The notes under the pieces: model-generated
Seen by the model: only the letters and a program-made list of their open reading frames with translations
What the model was told of the DNA's origin: nothing
Databases searched by the model: none
Translations under genes and position numbers: made by a program
From: Opisthorchis felineus
Lineage: Eukaryota > Platyhelminthes > Trematoda > Opisthorchiida > Opisthorchiidae
DNA: 64,000 nt
Assembly (NCBI GenBank): GCA_004794785.1
Contig: SJOL01006407.1
Coordinates: 242,258-306,257 of the forward strand
Reading direction: 5' to 3'
Shown: piece by piece, positions 60,896-64,000 of the stretch
Position numbering within the stretch: the stretch's first letter is position 1
Layout: the number at the start of each line of letters is the position of its first letter

Positions 60896-61537
60896 TCAGC
60901 TCGACTGATCCAACACCGTTCTCCACAAGTTTGCCAGTTCCACGCCTTCTGTTGTGTTAACATTGGGATGCTTGGTGATTTCTACCGGCTCGGTCATCAG
61001 TCTCTGTGGCGTGGACCGTAGTCTTTGCCTCAAAACCTCAACATTTTCTAAATCTATCTTGTGTTCCGTGTCCAGTGTATGTTCCGCCATTGCCGAGTCA
61101 TTCAGTAACGCTCAATAATCATCTGCGTTCCTCGGCGGCCTGTTTATTTTCTTCCTATGCTCTCCGATTCTGAAGTAAAGTTTCCCAGCCGTCTGTTCTA
61201 TATACACCTTAGTGCAGTCGTTACACCTAATTTTGTAGACACAGTGCATGATTCTGTTTGACGATCCTCCAACTGCACGAGTGCAGAGCGCAGTGTTTTC
61301 CCCCTGGGAAGCTACTCTTATGTCATTCGTATGCAGAATCCTTCGAATGATCTCCGATGTCCCTGGTTTATATGGAATAATACCAGTTCTGATCCACTCC
61401 CTGTTGGGTTTCGCTACCGGTACCAACTGGCGCCTAATCCAACTAGCCGGGTATCCACTACCCCGAAGTTTGTTCTTTACTTCAGTTGGTCCGCTGTTCG
61501 CCTTTTTTGTGCACATGCTTAAGCATTGCTGAGGCAA
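60896..61537 (-). pseudogene. Penelope-like GIY-YIG endonuclease domain, one internal stop
   Basis: In an active element this domain nicks target DNA for insertion. The frame 61112-61537 has GIIPYKPGTSEIIRRILHTN, RIMHCVYKIRCNDCTKVYIE and QTAGKLYFRIGEHRKKINR. VYKI is the GIY half and VYIE the YIG half (Gly changed to Glu), and the Arg of FRIGEH is the expected catalytic Arg. A single TGA (61112-61114) interrupts it. In the same frame it resumes ALLNDSAMAEHTLDTEHKID, LENVEVLRQRLRSTPQRL, VEITKHPNVNTTEGVELANL and ends WRTVLDQSS-stop. The Glu of TTEGVEL is the likely catalytic Glu. Family membership is clear; activity is very unlikely. Confidence 0.85.
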
Positions 61538-61720
61538 TACTAGCGGATACCGACTTCGGATAGGCAGACGAGTAGTTCAAAACCGCCCAAATGTCCGTCG
61601 GCTTCTCGTACACCGTGGACTTTAGTTCCCCCAATCTTATGTGCTATGCAGTCTAAAAAGTATTGGGACAGCGCATCCAGTTGATTTGTAACATACATTC
61701 ACAATCATCCGCAATACACT
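61500..61720 (-). pseudogene. Penelope-like element, segment between RT and endonuclease
   Basis: In frames shifted from the endonuclease, the minus strand reads NQLDALSQYFLDCIAHKIGG, then KSTVYEKPTDIWAVLNYSSA, then YPKSVSASIASAMLKHVHKK. These correspond to the block that follows the reverse transcriptase in Penelope-like proteins (Q-FLD--V, LKT-VYRKPT-TD-ILNYHS-HP). At least two frameshifts are needed to join them to the endonuclease frame. Upstream of about 61720 no Penelope sequence could be followed. Confidence 0.65.
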
Positions 61721-62583
61721 GATATATATGTGAAATCCAAATCCAGGTCATTCACGGGACATGTCTAAGGAAATGTTGACTCGCATGTGCAACCTAGCGC
61801 TATGCACCAGAAAACCTCCGTTCGTTCCCACCGTTTGAAGCAAGCTATGTCCCCTTCCCATATCTAGAGTGACTTTTCAAGCGCCGGACCTGGATTTTCC
61901 AGCTTATTTGTGTTCACTAACCTACGAATCGTTGACGAAGTCCAATATGCTCAGTTACCTGGATGTTGATTCCCAAACTGAACACACTTTAACAAATTTA
62001 TTCCTAATAATAACATACTGCATTTGAGGCTACGCAAAGAAATTGATCCTGATTAAGTCTTCTGAGAAATTTGGTAACACTGAGTAGCAGTTGCCTTCTG
62101 ACTATTACGGAATCGTGTTTTCGCATCAAGTTCTATGTCTTTCTTGGTCTGGCCACGCATGAAAGTGTGAAAATTTGACAGAAACATGTTCCGAACCTTG
62201 GTCAAAATAACCAATTTCTTATTCGTACAGCAACGGATATTTGCCACATACGCTTATGAAGCGGGAGCTTTAAAAGCAAATCTGAAACAAAAGCTGATAA
62301 TTTTATGCTCTGTTCATAAAAGCTGGAGAGACAGTAAAAGACGGCAACTATACCGTAACGTATTTCTAGAAGCCACACATTGTAAAGCAGCCAAAGTTAC
62401 ACCTTTGACGAAATATTTTTTGAAGAACTTGGCAGAGTTAACCACGGTGACCATGTTGTATGCCACCTCACAAACGAAACAAGTGTGAATTCACAAACCC
62501 TCCACTATAAGGAATATGCCGCAACCAGACCCGAATATTTTTGTTCCTGACTGATTAATTTTAGCGATTCCGCTGCAGTATAC
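61721..62583. other. Unassigned DNA upstream of PLE copy 1
   Basis: No gene supported. The plus frame 62186-62488 (100 codons) and the minus frame 62053-62247 overlap without domain features. Short minus-strand islands such as TLDMGRGHSLLQTVGTNGGF near 61830-61890 might be more Penelope protein, but I cannot place them. Confidence 0.4.
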
Positions 62584-63012
62584 CTTCGAAGAGAATCACA
62601 TATCCAAAGGTGGCAACCAATTTCGTCAATCCGAAAACCACGAGGTTTGTGAGAGAATTAACACCCTTCTGATAAAAAGAATAGGGCCTAAAATCGGAAT
62701 GAGTCGACACCATGACCAACACATTGGAACTATAGACAGTGAGATTGCCTTTGTAATGAACGAAATTTCTTGAAAGTACATTATATCTGAAGGTAAACAT
62801 TTGACTATTAGCAACTGCATTCACTGACAGCTGGTTTTTCTGGATGAATGGTGAAAACAAAACTCACCGTTACGTATGAAATCGAAAGGGATGGGACCTG
62901 GTGTAACAGTATATACTACTGGTGAGGCATGTGAATAGTCTGTGGTCTGGTATCCAAGCTCCGCACCCGCATTTGATGGAAGGTAGAGGTTATAATGGAG
63001 ATTACCAAATCG
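62584..63012 (-). CDS. Candidate two-exon fragment of an unidentified membrane protein
   Basis: Exon 1 (63012-62868) reads RFGNLHYNLYLPSNAGAELG, YQTTDYSHASPVVYTVTPGP and IPFDFIRN. It ends in phase 1 at a strong donor, G|GTGAGT. A 44-bp intron (62867-62824) ends CTGTCAG. Exon 2 (62823-62584) resumes in phase with VNAVANSQMFTFRYNVLSRN, then FVHYKGNLTVYSSNVL, and a hydrophobic span NLVVFGLTKLVATFGYVILF that could cross a membrane. It may end at a donor, G|GTATAC. Very short introns are common in flatworm genes. No start, stop or homologue was found, and the acceptor of exon 1 (AAAG) is weak. Each frame alone is within chance length, so this is tentative. Confidence 0.3.
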
Positions 63013-63409
63013 CTTTACCGTGTTCGTTCACTATTGTTTAATATTCAATAAACGCCCAGGTAAGCTCAAGAGGATGCTTGAAAGTGCTCACTTTTCAAAA
63101 ACCCTGTGAAGATGAGATGTTTTCTCTTGTGTCTTGTACCGTTTAATTCGTGTTTGCTAACAAAAAAACTTCGCATCGAAGAACGTCCTTCCTTTTACTG
63201 GTAGCCGCCGCGATGGACACATCATTATCCTGGGAAGAATACTGAAATATTGGGTGAGGATGGCATTAGTTGGTTTCCTGGCGATAGTGTACAAAGTTAG
63301 TGGACTATATGATGGGGTCGGCCTCCTTACCAAAGCCTAAATAATAGTGCCTAGCAATATAACACCTGTGATCCAAGTATAACCCTGAATTTAGAAATAT
63401 TTTCGGTGT
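63013..63409. other. Anonymous non-coding DNA
   Basis: No gene or repeat recognised. If the candidate exons at 62584-63012 are real, this would be intron. Confidence 0.4.
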
Positions 63410-63670
63410 TTGGCAGTGCTCATAAACCAATGTTCACAACTATTTAAATACCATGGTCAGTTGATTCAATTAATTAGTACAAGGGAGTTTCAACAATGCC
63501 AAATTCTTAGGTCAACTATCAGGCACTCGGCCATTAGGCGACGGTTAGAGTATAAAAGTGCCGTATTTTTAAATCATATTTTACGACCAAATCCGCCGGA
63601 TTTTCATCAGCTTGAAGTATTCAGCCAACGGTGTTTGAGATATCATTATTACATCATAATCACAAGATAG
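63410..63670 (+). pseudogene. Possible tail fragment of an RTE-type reverse transcriptase
   Basis: The plus frame reads GQLIQLISTREFQQCQILRS, RRLEYKSAVFLNHILRP and HQLEVFSQRCLRY, ending in an ATT/ATC-rich stretch. The order resembles the C-terminal region of RTE proteins (YLG--I, then L--K-RVY---V, then L-VFD-RCLR-I), with the LYGCETWP block apparently deleted. The similarity is short and judged by eye. Confidence 0.35.
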
Positions 63671-64000
63671 ATTTTACATTGCATATCTTGAGTCTGAACA
63701 ATACCAGACCCTGTATAAGTTAAATAACATCCCGCAGCTCTTTTGAAAACAGTAGAACGGGCAAGTGAATGAAATTCTCTTTGCAAATCTATGCTTTGAC
63801 TGCGGAAATCGGTCAAAACATTTCTTCCTACTTTCGTAGAAATAATAAAATAGTTTGAAATTTCCGTCCATTGGAGCAAAAATTTACCAAAATATATTCG
63901 AGCCTTGCAGAAAGCAACCCTCTTATTCCCGCATCAAGCAGAAACGTCTAATCCTGTTGTTTTCGTTTGCGTTAGTAAACCTCGACAAGTAAACAAGGTG
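63671..64000. other. Anonymous non-coding DNA to the window end
   Basis: Overlapping minus-strand frames (63649-63879) have no recognisable domain. Nothing else was seen. Confidence 0.4.

Larger units (their letters stand above)
60465..61720 (-). mobile_element. Penelope-like element, copy 1 (3' half)
   Basis: Minus-strand relic with the region just after the reverse transcriptase, the GIY-YIG endonuclease domain, the stop codon at 60896-60898 and a 3' region of about 400 bp that holds a hammerhead-like motif. The reverse transcriptase itself is missing. The same 3' part recurs at 27.63-28.25 kb. Penelope-like elements combine a telomerase-related reverse transcriptase with a GIY-YIG endonuclease, and many carry hammerhead motifs in their terminal pseudo-repeats, which fits the position seen here. 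Confidence 0.8.

Noticed and set aside
63583..63610. Minus-strand CTGATGA followed by the hairpin AAATCC-GGC-GGATTT
   Set aside because: No GAAA box follows, and the region lies in the suspected RTE coding tail.
1..64000. CRISPR arrays, bacterial operons, rRNA or intact tRNA genes
   Set aside because: None was seen; the repeats present are dispersed retroelement families typical of animals.

Overview
The window looks like repeat-rich, non-coding DNA from a metazoan, most likely a parasitic flatworm (trematode or cestode). There are no operons, no ribosome-binding sites and no intact long reading frame. Outside retroelements the longest open frames are about 100-140 codons, roughly what chance gives in 64 kb of moderately AT-rich DNA. 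What can be recognised is mobile DNA: RTE-type non-LTR retrotransposons of the SR2-like style common in flukes and tapeworms, Penelope-like elements with a GIY-YIG endonuclease, and SINE-like repeats related to the schistosome Sm-alpha family. The flatworm assignment rests on these families; no species can be named.

Layout. 0-4 kb: nothing recognisable. 4.0-7.0 kb: four copies of one repeat family (A, B, C on the minus strand, D on the plus strand). A, B and C carry a hammerhead ribozyme fold on the minus strand, and B and C lie head to tail with a period near 341 bp. 7-19 kb: anonymous. 19.1-22.9 kb (minus): a nearly full-length but dead RTE retrotransposon with endonuclease, linker, reverse transcriptase and C-terminal domain, broken by frameshifts and stops. 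23-27.6 kb: anonymous. 27.6-28.25 kb (minus): the 3' end of a Penelope-like element (PLE copy 2). 28.4-28.6 kb (plus): copy E of the hammerhead repeat family, truncated at a 27-bp hairpin. 38.3 kb: a 180-bp foldback element with about 60-bp inverted arms. 43.0 and 46.8 kb (plus): two Sm-alpha-like SINEs with a tRNA-like promoter region followed by a hammerhead core. 47.4-48.0 kb (minus): endonuclease remnant of a second RTE element. 60.45-61.7 kb (minus): PLE copy 1, with the GIY-YIG domain and a hammerhead-like motif downstream of it. 62.6-63.0 kb (minus): two candidate exons of an unidentified membrane protein. 63.4-63.7 kb (plus): a possible RTE tail fragment.

The main result is that three apparently unrelated repeat classes in one 64-kb window (a tandem repeat family at 4-7 kb and 28 kb, Sm-alpha-like SINEs, and the 3' region of Penelope-like elements) all carry a hammerhead-type self-cleaving RNA motif at different stages of decay. 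The best preserved, at 4169-4222 on the minus strand, has the CTGATGA and GAAA boxes, a UC cleavage site, a one-pair stem III with a four-base loop, and a two-part stem I with an internal loop. No program was run; every call is by eye.
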